Shown here: piece after piece, positions 53,702 through 61,898 of the stretch
Position numbering within the stretch: the stretch's first letter is position 1
How the letters are laid out: every line of letters starts with the position of its first letter
NCBI GenBank assembly: GCA_023386345.1
Contig: JAEWJT010000017.1
Span: forward strand, 62,001 to 126,000
Origin: Bacillota bacterium
GTDB taxonomy: Bacteria > Bacillota > Clostridia > Tissierellales > Sedimentibacteraceae
Direction: 5' to 3'
DNA: 64,000 nt
The notes under the pieces: generated by a model
Told to the model about the DNA's origin: nothing
What the model saw: only the letters and a program-made list of their open reading frames with translations
Databases searched by the model: none
Translations under genes and position numbers: made by a program

Positions 53702-53909
53702 TCACTCTTTCATTATCTATTCTTTTAGCATCTATAATACTCTCACCTACAATATATGTAATTAATGTAGAAATTGCGCTGATTAAGGCTATAATTTGTT
53801 CAATTTTTAAGCTATCGACTTCAAATACTACTAACAAAGCTACTACAAAACCAATTATGGCAAGCCAAAATTTTCTTGACGTGAGTTTTTGTTTCCAATT
53901 AATTTCCAT
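53661..53909 (-). CDS. phage holin
   Basis: An 82-residue holin with the pattern NWKQKLTSRKFWLAIIGFV, two membrane spans (about 14-30 and 37-56) and a charged tail, as in the phage_holin_1 group. It makes the membrane lesion that releases the endolysin, whose gene overlaps its 3' end. AGGAGGAATTT precedes its ATG. Confidence 0.88.
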   Translation of the reverse strand: MEINWKQKLTSRKFWLAIIGFVVALLVVFEVDSLKIEQIIALISAISTLITYIVGESIIDAKRIDNERVIECESKKTDIDTQ

Positions 53910-53966
53910 GCTTAAATTCCTCCTATATATTTATAAATATTTTTAATTTTAAATTTTCAGTAATTA

Positions 53967-54251
53967 TTAAATTCTATTGTTACTCTCCATTTTATCAATT
54001 CGATTATGGAGACTTTTATATGAACTTTCAAGAGATGCAATTTTTGTATCTAATTGATTAAGTCTATCGTTTATTTTATCAACATCCCTACTTGTACTGT
54101 CTCCTATCCCAATAATAGTTTTTAATTGTGCATTTACTTCGCCCCTCCACTCTGAATCAGTTGCGATTTTACCGTCTCGACTTTTTAAATAACCTGCTAA
54201 ACCAACAAAACATCCAGTAATTGCAATTAAAATACTAATTTCCACTGTCAA
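53967..54251 (-). CDS. XhlA/BhlA-like lysis-associated membrane protein
   Basis: A 94-residue protein with one N-terminal span (ISILIAITGCFVGLAGYL) and a C-terminal coiled coil (about 40-90, DKINDRLNQLDTKIASLES). The layout and position before holin and amidase fit XhlA-like proteins that assist phage lysis. The start is TTG at 54251 after GGTGGTGA. A frameshifted copy of its 5' end lies at about 55986-56109. Confidence 0.7.
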   Translation of the reverse strand: MTVEISILIAITGCFVGLAGYLKSRDGKIATDSEWRGEVNAQLKTIIGIGDSTSRDVDKINDRLNQLDTKIASLESSYKSLHNRIDKMESNNRI

Positions 54252-54275
54252 GCTATCACCACCTTTGTGTTATAA

Positions 54276-54302
54276 AAAAATTAGAGGGCTGTTAAGCCCT
54301 CT
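54276..54302 (-). terminator. terminator between tail and lysis genes
   Basis: AGAGGGCT (54283-54290) pairs with AGCCCTCT (54295-54302), followed on the minus strand by AATTTTTTT. A copy occurs at 56121-56146. Confidence 0.88.
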
Positions 54303-54343
54303 TTGATAAATATTTGTGTAGGAATGTGTACACGTTTTAACTA

Positions 54344-54445
54344 CTATATATTTAATATTTTTTGTACTTCTTGTCTCCATTTTTCAGGAACTTGTTCAAT
54401 TGTCCATTTTTCTTCTTTTATTAAAGCTGCATATATTTTAGCCAT
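54344..54445 (-). CDS. XkdX-like small phage protein (copy C)
   Basis: A 33-residue protein (MAKIYAALIKEEKWTIEQVP, then KWRQEVQKILNI), the size and style of XkdX-family phage proteins that follow tail fibres. Its ATG overlaps the stop of the preceding gene (TAATG). Its function is unknown. A second copy is at 56184-56285. Confidence 0.75.
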   Translation of the reverse strand: MAKIYAALIKEEKWTIEQVPEKWRQEVQKILNI

Positions 54446-54846
54446 TATACAGTACCTCCTAAAATTGTACCTAATTCAGCAATAGCTAATTGAGTTTCTC
54501 CTAATTGCTGTTCTAGCGTAGATTTTTGATGTAATTGCACCGTAAATGTGCCTTTTTGAACATTAGCAGAAATTCTGTTTAATATTGTGAAATTATTTTG
54601 TAAGCCCTCTGGTAAATATTGTTGTTCTACTATTGGCTCATTTGTAGTTCCATCTGTTCCAACAACTATATCTGTTAAGTTTTCTGGATCAGAAAAAGCA
54701 TTACGTGTAGCTGTATAATCTGTGTTTGCCACAGCTATGTTTAACATTTTTCTAAAATTTTGATTTAATATGTCTCTATCTTCATAGCCATTAATTTCTT
54801 GTACATTTTCTACAAATGCACCATTTGTTAATTTTAATTTTTGCAT
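54445..54846 (-). CDS. tail-associated protein, possible fibre-assembly type (copy C)
   Basis: A 133-residue protein starting MQKLKLTNGAFVENVQEING; I do not recognise a named family. It is mostly helical towards the end (STLEQQLGETQLAIAELGTI), and sits where tail-fibre assembly or accessory proteins lie in related phages. The 3' half is nearly identical in DNA to copy B (56286-56711), but copy B has about nine extra residues in the middle. Confidence 0.65.
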   Translation of the reverse strand: MQKLKLTNGAFVENVQEINGYEDRDILNQNFRKMLNIAVANTDYTATRNAFSDPENLTDIVVGTDGTTNEPIVEQQYLPEGLQNNFTILNRISANVQKGTFTVQLHQKSTLEQQLGETQLAIAELGTILGGTV

Positions 54847-54874
54847 CCAAAATCACTTCTTTCATTATAAAAAA

Positions 54875-55504
54875 TTATTCTATTTGTATATTTGTACAAA
54901 CTACATCAAGCATTGTCCCAGACCATCTATCTATTGCAATTTCTGCTAAATTAAATGGCTTATCATTGATCATAACAGATGAAATATCATAATTGACCCC
55001 ATCTATAATAAATTTCCCATTATTGGCATCAAAAATAAAATTTTGACTTGGAGATGATGAGACAGGTTTTGATAAAACAAGTAATGAATAGCCGCCATAT
55101 AAATAACTGAACTGATTATATACGTTTTCTAAAAATCCATCTTCATCTCTCAGAATATTAATTTCATTTTTAATAATTAATTCTTTGCCATTATTAAAAC
55201 GAAATATAATATATCCCGATTTTACTCCAGGTGTTCTAATATGATAAAGCTTTAATTGTAGAGAAAATTTATTAATATTTTGGAATACTGGTGCTGGATA
55301 ATAAAATGTTCTATCAGCACCAGGATTACCTGTAGTCGTACTAAAATTTGGAATTAAAATTTTTTGTTGTGAAGTGTACACTTTTTTATTAACTCCGCCA
55401 GCAACTCCGTATATTTCAGTAATCTTTTTATTAGTTCCACTAGAAAGACTATAATGTTCTTTAAACTCCTTATTAACTCCACTAACTAAACTATAAATGC
55501 TCAT
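54875..55504 (-). CDS. variable-tip tail protein (copy C)
   Basis: A 209-residue protein. The first 45 residues hold three short repeats around SGVNKEF, SGTNKKI and GGVNKKV (spacing about 14 residues), shared with copies A and B. The remaining 160 residues are beta-rich, lectin-like in appearance and unrelated to the tips of A and B, except for a similar last strand (CTNIQIE). The start overlaps the fibre stop (ATGA). It is probably the receptor-contacting part of the tail, which is an inference from layout and position. Confidence 0.7.
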   Translation of the reverse strand: MSIYSLVSGVNKEFKEHYSLSSGTNKKITEIYGVAGGVNKKVYTSQQKILIPNFSTTTGNPGADRTFYYPAPVFQNINKFSLQLKLYHIRTPGVKSGYIIFRFNNGKELIIKNEINILRDEDGFLENVYNQFSYLYGGYSLLVLSKPVSSSPSQNFIFDANNGKFIIDGVNYDISSVMINDKPFNLAEIAIDRWSGTMLDVVCTNIQIE

Positions 55505-55824
55505 ACTACGTCACCTTTAAGACACATGCAACGTAACAAATTAGTAGCTAATGCTGACATTGCTATAACTGCTTTAGAATTAGTCAAATCATAGGCTGTT
55601 TTTACAGCATATGGAACTGTATAGCCATTTACAGTTGTGTGACTATGATTGATGTGTGTGTAGTCTATTTCTGGCAGTTGATTAGACTTTAATCTACCAT
55701 CTACCAAGTTCACTTTTTTGTCTAATTCTTCTTTTAATTTGTTAGTATTAAAATTTGTAACTTTAATATCATAAGCTTTATTTTCTAGAGGCTTTTTAAA
55801 TCCTCTTTTTTTTAAGTCTGTCAT
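55501..55824 (-). CDS. short tail fibre protein (copy C, internally deleted)
   Basis: A 107-residue relative of the 223-residue fibre at 58771-59442. It keeps the N-terminus (MTDLKKRGFKKPLEN, then YDIKVTNFNTN), the HSHTTVNGYTV segment and the C-terminal KAVIAMS, but lacks about 115 internal residues. The N-terminus probably binds the baseplate. It may still fold as a short fibre. A YmfQ remnant abuts its start. Confidence 0.7.
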   Translation of the reverse strand: MTDLKKRGFKKPLENKAYDIKVTNFNTNKLKEELDKKVNLVDGRLKSNQLPEIDYTHINHSHTTVNGYTVPYAVKTAYDLTNSKAVIAMSALATNLLRCMCLKGDVV

Positions 55825-55985
55825 TATAAGACCTCCTCTTTAAGCTCTTTATATTTACTTTGACTAAGTTTCTGATGAGTAAATCTTAATAAATCTATAT
55901 GTCTGTTGTATTGTAATTCTACACTTACTGACAAATTGTATGGAGCGATATTCCTCATCATTATCAATTCAATTATTTTCTTTAA
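55824..55985 (-). pseudogene. YmfQ C-terminal remnant (copy C)
   Basis: The frame reads MRNIAPYNLSVSVELQYNRH, then IDLLRFTHQKLSQ and EEVL before a stop that overlaps the fibre ATG. It matches the end of the intact YmfQ at 59442-59978. The first two thirds of the gene are missing, so it marks a duplication breakpoint. Confidence 0.75.
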
Positions 55986-56109
55986 TTAGGTATTTGCTTC
56001 ATCGCTATACTCTGAATCAGTTGAAATTTTACTATCTCTACCTTTAAATAATTTTTGTGCTAATAAAATGTCCAATAATTGCAATTAAAATATTAATTTC
56101 CAATGTCAG
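55986..56109 (-). pseudogene. XhlA-like 5' remnant (copy B)
   Basis: On the minus strand, TLEINILIAIIGHF followed after a frameshift by LFKGRDSKISTDSEYSDEAN matches the first 40 residues of the XhlA-like protein at 53967-54251. The start codon is CTG instead of TTG and the rest is lost. It is the other edge of the duplicated unit. Confidence 0.72.
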
Positions 56110-56120
56110 TCTATATTATT

Positions 56121-56146
56121 AAAAAAAGAGGGTTGTCAAGCCCTCT
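56121..56146 (-). terminator. terminator, duplicated copy
   Basis: AGAGGGTT pairs with AGCCCTCT (56139-56146) with one G-T pair, and T follows on the minus strand. It is a copy of the terminator at 54276-54302. Confidence 0.75.
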
Positions 56147-56183
56147 TTGATTTTTTTATGTAGAAATATACATGTTTTAACAA

Positions 56184-56285
56184 CTATGTATTTAATATTT
56201 TTTGTACTTCTTCTTTCCATGCTTTAGGAACTTGCTCAATAGTCCATTTTTCTTCTTTTATTAAAGTTGCATATACTTTAGCCAT
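56184..56285 (-). CDS. XkdX-like small phage protein (copy B)
   Basis: A 33-residue protein (MAKVYATLIKEEKWTIEQVP, then KAWKEEVQKILNT), intact, a close paralogue of copy C. It begins directly after the preceding gene, with AGGAGGT inside that gene's end. Confidence 0.72.
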   Translation of the reverse strand: MAKVYATLIKEEKWTIEQVPKAWKEEVQKILNT

Positions 56286-56711
56286 TTATATAGCACCTCC
56301 TAAAATTACACCTAATTCTGCAATAGCTAATTGTGTTTCTTCTAATTTCTGCTCTAGCGTAGATTTTTGATGTAATTGCACCGTAAATGTGCCTTTTTGA
56401 ACATTAGCAGAAATTCTGTTTAATATTGTGAAATTGTTTTGTAAGCCCTCTTGTAAATATTGTTGTTCTACTATTGGCTCATTTGTAGTTTCATTTATAC
56501 CAACAACTACATCTTTTAATGTGTAAATTTCTATAGATATTAAGTTTTCTAAATTAGAGAAAGTATTATGTATAGTTTCAAAATCTGTGTCTGAAACAGT
56601 TATGTTTAATACTCTTCTAAAATCTTGATTTAAAATATCTCTGTCTTGATAATCATTTATTTCTTGTACATTTTCTAAAAATGTACCATTTGCTAATTTT
56701 AATTTTTGCAT
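56286..56711 (-). CDS. tail-associated protein, possible fibre-assembly type (copy B)
   Basis: A 141-residue paralogue of the protein at 54445-54846 (MQKLKLANGTFLENVQEIND), with a short insertion (IEIYTLKD) in the middle. It is intact although the two genes upstream of it are broken. AAGGAGAAC precedes its ATG. Family and function are not known. Confidence 0.65.
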   Translation of the reverse strand: MQKLKLANGTFLENVQEINDYQDRDILNQDFRRVLNITVSDTDFETIHNTFSNLENLISIEIYTLKDVVVGINETTNEPIVEQQYLQEGLQNNFTILNRISANVQKGTFTVQLHQKSTLEQKLEETQLAIAELGVILGGAI

Positions 56712-56727
56712 TTAATAAGTTCTCCTT

Positions 56728-57332
56728 TTATTTTATTGTTAAATTAGTAATACTTGTTGGTACTATAGCACCGGATACTGCTTGAATACAAGCATACCAT
56801 GGTGGGAAAACACTAAGTCCGTTATTAATAGAGCCTGCTAGTGAATTATTAAGGTAATATCTTACTACTCCATCGGACAGAACTAACTCAATGTTGCCAA
56901 TGAACGAAGATACTGGAGTTCTAACTAAAAGTGTGCCATATTCAAATTCAATCTGTTTTACAGTCCATGTCTCACGAGGAGGGTCAGGGTCTCGATAAAG
57001 CTCAGATTTAAATTTCACTTTAAATCCATAACCATCAATTACTGGTACAACCGTAAAATCATATTGTGCATTATTGGAATTAAAAACAATATTAAAATCG
57101 AATTTAATTGATTTAGAGTTATATACGCCTCTCGCATCTTCATAAAAAAATTCATCACTTCCGTCATATAAATCAAATCTATCTAATATAAATAGTGCTT
57201 TTTGATATACTTTTCTATAACTCCGCTATCATCCCCGAAAATACTTTGTATTTCTTTATTCACACCATTTGCAAAACCATAGTGTTTTCCACATTCTTTA
57301 TTTGTTCCACTAACTAATTTATATATGCTCAT
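56728..57332 (-). pseudogene. variable-tip tail protein (copy B, frameshifted)
   Basis: The start MSIYKLVSGTNKECGKHYGF, then ANGVNKEI, matches copies A and C. Near 57210 a single-base indel shifts the frame: the shared VYQK segment and the whole beta-rich tip (FEYGTLLVRTP, then VSGAIVPTSITNLTIK) continue in another frame. The tip is a third, distinct sequence. It could be restored by one-base change or recombination. Confidence 0.78.
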
Positions 57333-57344
57333 ACTTTTTCACCT

Positions 57345-57797
57345 CTATTGATATACACAATGCAGTACATTAGCAGGTAACATTGCAGGCTGTGTGTATA
57401 TACTGTATCCGTAAAAACAGCATTAGCTTGCGCACTACTTTCTACAGTATAACCATTTACAGTTGTGTGGCTATGGTTTGTATGCTCATAGCCCATCTCT
57501 GTAAGTTGTTCAATTTTTACTTTGCCATTAACTAAATCAGCCTTTTCATTTAACGCATAAATAAACTAAATTCTTTATTAACCAATCCAAATAGAATAGA
57601 TAGCTTGCTAGTTGATTTAAGTTCTGCATTTTGTTGAGCTTCTGTAAATGTTATCTTTATGTTTTTTCGTTATCTTCTTTTGGTACTAATTTACCAAGCT
57701 CATCTTCTAAATTGTTAGTATTAAAATTTATAACTCCAATGTCATAGTGTTCGTTTTCTAAAGGTTCTTTAAATCCCCGTTTTTTTAAATCTGACAT
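57345..57797 (-). pseudogene. tail fibre (copy B, several frameshifts)
   Basis: It begins MSDLKKRGFKEPLENEHYDI like the intact fibre, then stops after EDNEKT. Later pieces in shifted frames (AELKSTSKLSILFGLVNKEF; HSHTTVNGYTVESSAQANA; LPANVLHCVYQ) match the fibre at 58771-59442 in order. At least two frameshifts are present. Confidence 0.78.
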
Positions 57798-58003
57798 TAT
57801 AAAGCTCCTTTCTAAACTCGTCTTTTGGCTAAGTTGTTGATGAGTAAATTTTAATAAATCTATATACCTGTTACATTGTAATTTTACACTTACTGCCAAA
57901 TTATATGAAGCTATATTATTTATGACGTTTTTTGCTTTTTGCAACATTATTTTTTGTCATAAATTAATTTTTAAAGCCAATATATCATCGTTAAAGTTAT
58001 TGA
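57798..58003 (-). pseudogene. YmfQ C-terminal remnant (copy B)
   Basis: The minus strand reads LALKINL-stop-QKIMLQKAKN, then ASYNLAVSVKLQCNRYIDLL, matching the C-terminal third of intact YmfQ with an in-frame stop. It now runs in frame into the fibre copy B start. Confidence 0.75.
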
Positions 58004-58036
58004 TTTTAAATCCTCTAAAACATACCTGTTTTGAGA

Positions 58037-58070
58037 CTATATATTCGATATTTCTTGTACTTCTACTATA
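58037..58070 (-). pseudogene. XkdX-like C-terminal remnant (copy A)
   Basis: VEVQEISNI-stop on the minus strand corresponds to EEVQKILNI-stop of the intact XkdX-like copies. It shows that copy A lost its assembly-like gene and most of its XkdX-like gene. Confidence 0.55.
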
Positions 58071-58100
58071 ATTTTGAAGTAATATGAAATATTTAACACT

Positions 58101-58757
58101 TTAATATCCCCATATATTCAAATTCACGATTTTACCTTCTTCTCCAATTGTTGAAGCAGAATATCCTGTTAGTAATATCCTGTTTGGTTCGGGGAACAAA
58201 GTAATTGGAATTTTGCGAGGATAAGAACTGGGTCCGTGTCCCATCGTCCAAGTTACATCTACATTACATTCAATATTTTCTTCAAATTGTTGTACATAAA
58301 TCATATTATATTGATTTAAACTAAAAGAACCTCCACCTAAATAAGTAGAATTATTTTTTTCTTTTAATTCAAAAGATACATATCCAGCGTCATTATCTTC
58401 AGGATCATGACGGTTCCTATAACCACTATATTTTCGTATATATAACGTATAATCTTTATTACCACTACGCAGATACAAATCTAACAAAACAGTTGTTCCA
58501 CCATTAATTGCACCTGCTGTATTTATGGCAGCAGATAAATAATAGAAAATAAACGGAGATGGAAATGTTATTATTGTACCGTTCAAAGGAACATCTGATA
58601 TATTAATTTTATTAACAGGCTCAGAGCTATATATTCTTCTATTAATACCACCGTCAATACTATATATGTTTAATATTTTTCTATTGACGCTACTAGCAAA
58701 ACTATAATGTTCCTTACACGCTCTATTAACACCACCTGCTAACACATAGATACTCAT
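58101..58757 (-). CDS. variable-tip tail protein (copy A)
   Basis: A 218-residue protein beginning MSIYVLAGGVNRACKEHYSF, with the same triple GVN-type repeat as copies B and C, then a beta-rich tip of its own (FPSPFIFYYLSAA, TWTMGHGPSSYPRK, final strand VNLNIWGY). ATG 58757 follows AAAGGTGG; an earlier in-frame ATG is unlikely. It is intact, next to the only intact full-length fibre, so this copy is probably the one on the particle. Confidence 0.72.
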   Translation of the reverse strand: MSIYVLAGGVNRACKEHYSFASSVNRKILNIYSIDGGINRRIYSSEPVNKINISDVPLNGTIITFPSPFIFYYLSAAINTAGAINGGTTVLLDLYLRSGNKDYTLYIRKYSGYRNRHDPEDNDAGYVSFELKEKNNSTYLGGGSFSLNQYNMIYVQQFEENIECNVDVTWTMGHGPSSYPRKIPITLFPEPNRILLTGYSASTIGEEGKIVNLNIWGY

Positions 58758-58770
58758 AATATTACCACCT

Positions 58771-59442
58771 TTAAGAGTATACACAATGTAAAACATTAGC
58801 AGCTAATGTTCCGGTAGGAGCTGATGTTGACATTACTATAACCGCCTTGCTATCTAATGTTGCTTGTAATGATGTTATATTTGCAATAGCATGCGTATGT
58901 GAACTTGGAGCTGCGCCTACCTCTGCTGCTGTGTATGTAGGTTTAGATGCGGCCTTGGCCCAAGAATACACATCTGATGCTGGTAAACTTGTAGGTAATC
59001 CTGTTATCATGCTTGCAGGGTGAGTTTCAGGATGAGTATAGACCGTATCTGTAAATTTTGCATTAGATGGTACGTTGCTTTCTACTGTATGTCCATTTAC
59101 AGTTGTGTGGCTATGGCTTGTAGGTGCATAGTCCATATCTGGAAGTTGATTAGACTTTACCTTACCATCTACTAAATCAGCCTTTTTATTTAATGTATCA
59201 AGAAGTAAATTAAACTTTTTCTTAATTAATCCAAATAAAACTGATAATTTACTTTTTGATTTAAGCTCTGTATCTTCCGTAGCCTCTGTAAATGTTACTG
59301 TCATGTCTTTTCCGTCATCTTCTTTTAATACTAACTTATCAAGCTCTATTTCAATTAATTCAGTATTAAAATTTGTAACTTTAATATCATAAGCCTCATT
59401 TTCTAAAGGTTTCTTAAACCCTCTTTTTGTTAAATCTGGCAT
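58771..59442 (-). CDS. phage tail fibre protein (copy A, full length)
   Basis: A 223-residue fibre. The N-terminal part (MPDLTKRGFKKPLEN) presumably attaches to the baseplate; the middle contains HSHTTVNGHTV, and SSHTHAIANITSLQATLDSK resembles H-x-H tail-fibre collar motifs. The C-terminus is LAANVLHCVYS. Its ATG overlaps the YmfQ stop (TAATG). Two shorter or broken relatives follow downstream. Confidence 0.8.
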   Translation of the reverse strand: MPDLTKRGFKKPLENEAYDIKVTNFNTELIEIELDKLVLKEDDGKDMTVTFTEATEDTELKSKSKLSVLFGLIKKKFNLLLDTLNKKADLVDGKVKSNQLPDMDYAPTSHSHTTVNGHTVESNVPSNAKFTDTVYTHPETHPASMITGLPTSLPASDVYSWAKAASKPTYTAAEVGAAPSSHTHAIANITSLQATLDSKAVIVMSTSAPTGTLAANVLHCVYS

Positions 59443-59978
59443 TATAAGACCTCCTCTCTAAGCTCTAAATGCGTCTTTTGACTAAGTTGATGATGAGTAA
59501 ATTTTGATAAATCAATATGTCTGTTGTATTGTAATTCTACACTTACTGCTAAATTACATGGGGCTATATTCTTTATCATATTTTTTGCTTCTTGCAACAT
59601 TCTTTTTTGTCCTAAGTTAATTTTTAAAACTAATGTATATTCCAAATGCTTGATTGACAATGTATAACCATTTTCACCTACTAAATTATTTAAACGAGAT
59701 ACAAGCTGGTTATATGTATATGGCAATCTGCTATTCCATTTCGCATTAAGTCTAAACCTCCTGCTTTCCAAGGTGTCATCTGCAAAGGGTTGAATTTTAA
59801 AATAACTTTCTCTTTTCGCTATGCCTTTTTCAGTTGCAGTTTCAATGAACTCATCATCTAGTAGATTAATTATATTTTCATTTAATAGTAAAATTTCATT
59901 ATCTTCAACATTCGCTATTAACTCAAAATCTTTAATTTCAAGTATTTCATCTATTAAATAATCTTTAACACTTCTCAT
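59442..59978 (-). CDS. YmfQ-like phage tail/baseplate protein (DUF2313)
   Basis: A 178-residue protein of the YmfQ/DUF2313 type that follows baseplate J proteins in contractile-tail phages. Typical segments are ESYFKIQPFADDTLESRRFR near the middle and SYTYNQL-like YTYNQLVSRLNN. It overlaps the XkdT-like gene by four bases and the fibre by one. Its C-terminal third recurs twice downstream as remnants. Confidence 0.85.
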   Translation of the reverse strand: MRSVKDYLIDEILEIKDFELIANVEDNEILLLNENIINLLDDEFIETATEKGIAKRESYFKIQPFADDTLESRRFRLNAKWNSRLPYTYNQLVSRLNNLVGENGYTLSIKHLEYTLVLKINLGQKRMLQEAKNMIKNIAPCNLAVSVELQYNRHIDLSKFTHHQLSQKTHLELREEVL

Positions 59979-61021
59979 TGATTAACCACCATCCCAAGTT
60001 TTGGTATTTGATTGGCAGTTAATATTACATTTGTGTTCTGAGTATTTAATTTTGTTTCTGTTATATCTAATACACCAGTTACCTTTAAAATTGTACTTTC
60101 TATTTGGCTTATTCTAACAATTAAATTGTTCTCATAACTCCAGCTTTCTTTTAATTTTGTAAAATACTCATTTATAGCCTGTATTATATATGGAGATATG
60201 TCTTCCCATGTGTATCCTGAAGCTAATGTTATAGTACTCATTATATCAATTACAACTTCATCTACAGGAACAACTGTAACTTTATGTCCTATTGGCGCAA
60301 TTCCTATGCCTTGTCCAGTGCTAGTTATTGGATCAATTTCTTTCTGCACTAAATTTACCAATAATTCTGATGGTCTATTATGTGAACTGTCTATAATAAC
60401 CAATTTAATAGTTCCGCCACCATCCCATGCTGGATATACTTTTGTTCCTCCAACGCCTGCTATTGAGTTAGTTTTAATCTTGTAATCAGATATATTCCCA
60501 CCAAATGCCTCGCTGTCCAGACTAGCAAAGTATCTTTTTCTTAGGGCTTCATCATCTTCTACCTCCTCTCCTGGTATTAACACATCTACTAGCTCTGCTT
60601 TTGTTAATCCATCTATATAGCTAAGAGGTAATAGTGTTCCATATACTGTGTTGCCTATCTCTCCGTACTGCTCACATTTTAGTTTTGCTATATTATTATC
60701 TAATATCTCTATACACTTAAAAGCCACTCCATCAATACCAAATCTATCATCTATAGATACGTCCTTGTTAAATTCAGCTTTTCTTATTGCCTGTGTAGCA
60801 GGTCTTCTATTAATACCACGTTCAGCACAACGCATTGTTAAATATTCGTTAGTTGAAGTATCAGCAAAGCTTTGTTTTTGCACATTTTCTAACTCTTTAT
60901 ACGTATTAGATAACTCTAGTGCAGCTGGAGCTAAAGCATTATAAATTATACTTCCTTTTCTTTTATCTATTGTTTCAGGAATGCTACCAAGCATTCTTTC
61001 TAATATTTCATCAAATATCAT
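59975..61021 (-). CDS. baseplate J-like protein (XkdT type)
   Basis: A 348-residue baseplate J/gp47-family wedge protein (RMLGSIPETIDKRKGSIIYN at the start, LIPGEEVEDDEALRKRYFAS in the middle, GGTKVYPAWDGGGTIKLVII). It forms part of the contractile baseplate. It overlaps both neighbours by ATGA, a tightly coupled operon. Confidence 0.93.
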   Translation of the reverse strand: MIFDEILERMLGSIPETIDKRKGSIIYNALAPAALELSNTYKELENVQKQSFADTSTNEYLTMRCAERGINRRPATQAIRKAEFNKDVSIDDRFGIDGVAFKCIEILDNNIAKLKCEQYGEIGNTVYGTLLPLSYIDGLTKAELVDVLIPGEEVEDDEALRKRYFASLDSEAFGGNISDYKIKTNSIAGVGGTKVYPAWDGGGTIKLVIIDSSHNRPSELLVNLVQKEIDPITSTGQGIGIAPIGHKVTVVPVDEVVIDIMSTITLASGYTWEDISPYIIQAINEYFTKLKESWSYENNLIVRISQIESTILKVTGVLDITETKLNTQNTNVILTANQIPKLGMVVNQ

Positions 61022-61416
61022 AGCTTATATACCTCTTTCATATGAGCTTCACCATAAATTGTATTAACATCAAATTCGACTGATAAAACACCATCAATCT
61101 CATCAAACTTGAAGTTATCAAGATTTGTTATCCTGTCGTCTTCCGTCAAAGCCTCAGTTATTCTTCGTTTTAATTCAGATACAACAATGTAGACATCTTT
61201 TCCAATTAAATCAAATGTTTTAATGCCATAATCTTTGTATATTTCACTATAGTTTCTTTCAGTTTTTAGCAATAAAAAAACAGCCTGTTTGACTGCATCT
61301 AATTTGTCTGTTTTACCTATAATCTTATTTTTGTTAAAATCTATTTTATAGCTTAGGCTTGTTTGTTCAGATTTGTTCACAGTATCATTAATATTGATTG
61401 CCTTTGGTATCATCAA
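61018..61416 (-). CDS. DUF2634 baseplate protein (XkdS-like)
   Basis: A 132-residue protein of the DUF2634/XkdS (gp25-like) type: SLSYKIDFNKNKIIGKTD near residue 20 and FLLKTERNYSEIYKDYGI near 50. This is a baseplate wedge component in contractile tails. GGAGGTGG precedes its ATG. Confidence 0.88.
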   Translation of the reverse strand: MMIPKAININDTVNKSEQTSLSYKIDFNKNKIIGKTDKLDAVKQAVFLLLKTERNYSEIYKDYGIKTFDLIGKDVYIVVSELKRRITEALTEDDRITNLDNFKFDEIDGVLSVEFDVNTIYGEAHMKEVYKL

Positions 61417-61468
61417 TCCACCTCCTGTTTTACAAAATATAATAAAAATCTAATCATAAACTGCATAT

Positions 61469-61894
61469 TTAACTCCAATTCCAGACATTATTGCTGTTTA
61501 CAATAAGCTTATTTTTATCTCTTAATTTACTTATTACTATCCATTTTTGCCCATTAGCAACTCTAAGCATCAGTAACTTGTCATCTAGCTTTAGTCCTTC
61601 ATTTATTGTATAGGTAATGAGGTTATCTGATGTACTATAGCTTTCATTTAAGCTAATTGAAGTATCCCCATGAGCATGAGATAGATTAGGTAATAAATGG
61701 TTATGTTTTAGCTCTATTTTCTTTTCAAGAACTTGCTCTGTAAATAATATATTTGTACCTACATCAGTTATTGCTTTTCCATCCCCAAAATCTATTTTCA
61801 GCGGATTAATCTGCTTTACTACTCCTACGCAATATTCTGTAAGTTTCATGTTTAATATTATATTTTGCACCCATTCTTGTATTTCTCTAAACAC
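61469..61894 (-). CDS. DUF2577 phage protein (XkdR-like)
   Basis: A 141-residue protein of the DUF2577/XkdR type (YCVGVVKQINPLKIDFGDGK near the start, LKLDDKLLMLRVANGQKWIV near 105). It lies between XkdQ- and XkdS-like genes, as in PBSX. It is a likely baseplate or hub component. Confidence 0.85.
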   Translation of the reverse strand: MFREIQEWVQNIILNMKLTEYCVGVVKQINPLKIDFGDGKAITDVGTNILFTEQVLEKKIELKHNHLLPNLSHAHGDTSISLNESYSTSDNLITYTINEGLKLDDKLLMLRVANGQKWIVISKLRDKNKLIVNSNNVWNWS

Positions 61895-61898
61895 GCTA

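Larger units (their letters stand above)
54113..58005 (-). repeat. tandemly duplicated tail-fibre cassette
   Basis: The unit (end of YmfQ, fibre, variable-tip protein, fibre-assembly-like protein, XkdX-like, terminator, start of the XhlA-like gene) occurs at about 58005-55986 and again at about 55985-54113. A third, truncated version continues from the intact YmfQ gene (59978 down to about 58037). Parts are nearly identical at DNA level (about 54511-54640 versus 56352-56481); other parts have diverged or decayed. Confidence 0.8.

Noticed and set aside
54113..59978. Diversity-generating retroelement acting on the tail-tip genes
   Set aside because: No reverse transcriptase gene or adenine-mutated template/variable repeat pair is visible in the window; the tips differ completely rather than at adenine sites. 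The cassettes are all in one orientation, so an invertible switch is not supported either.
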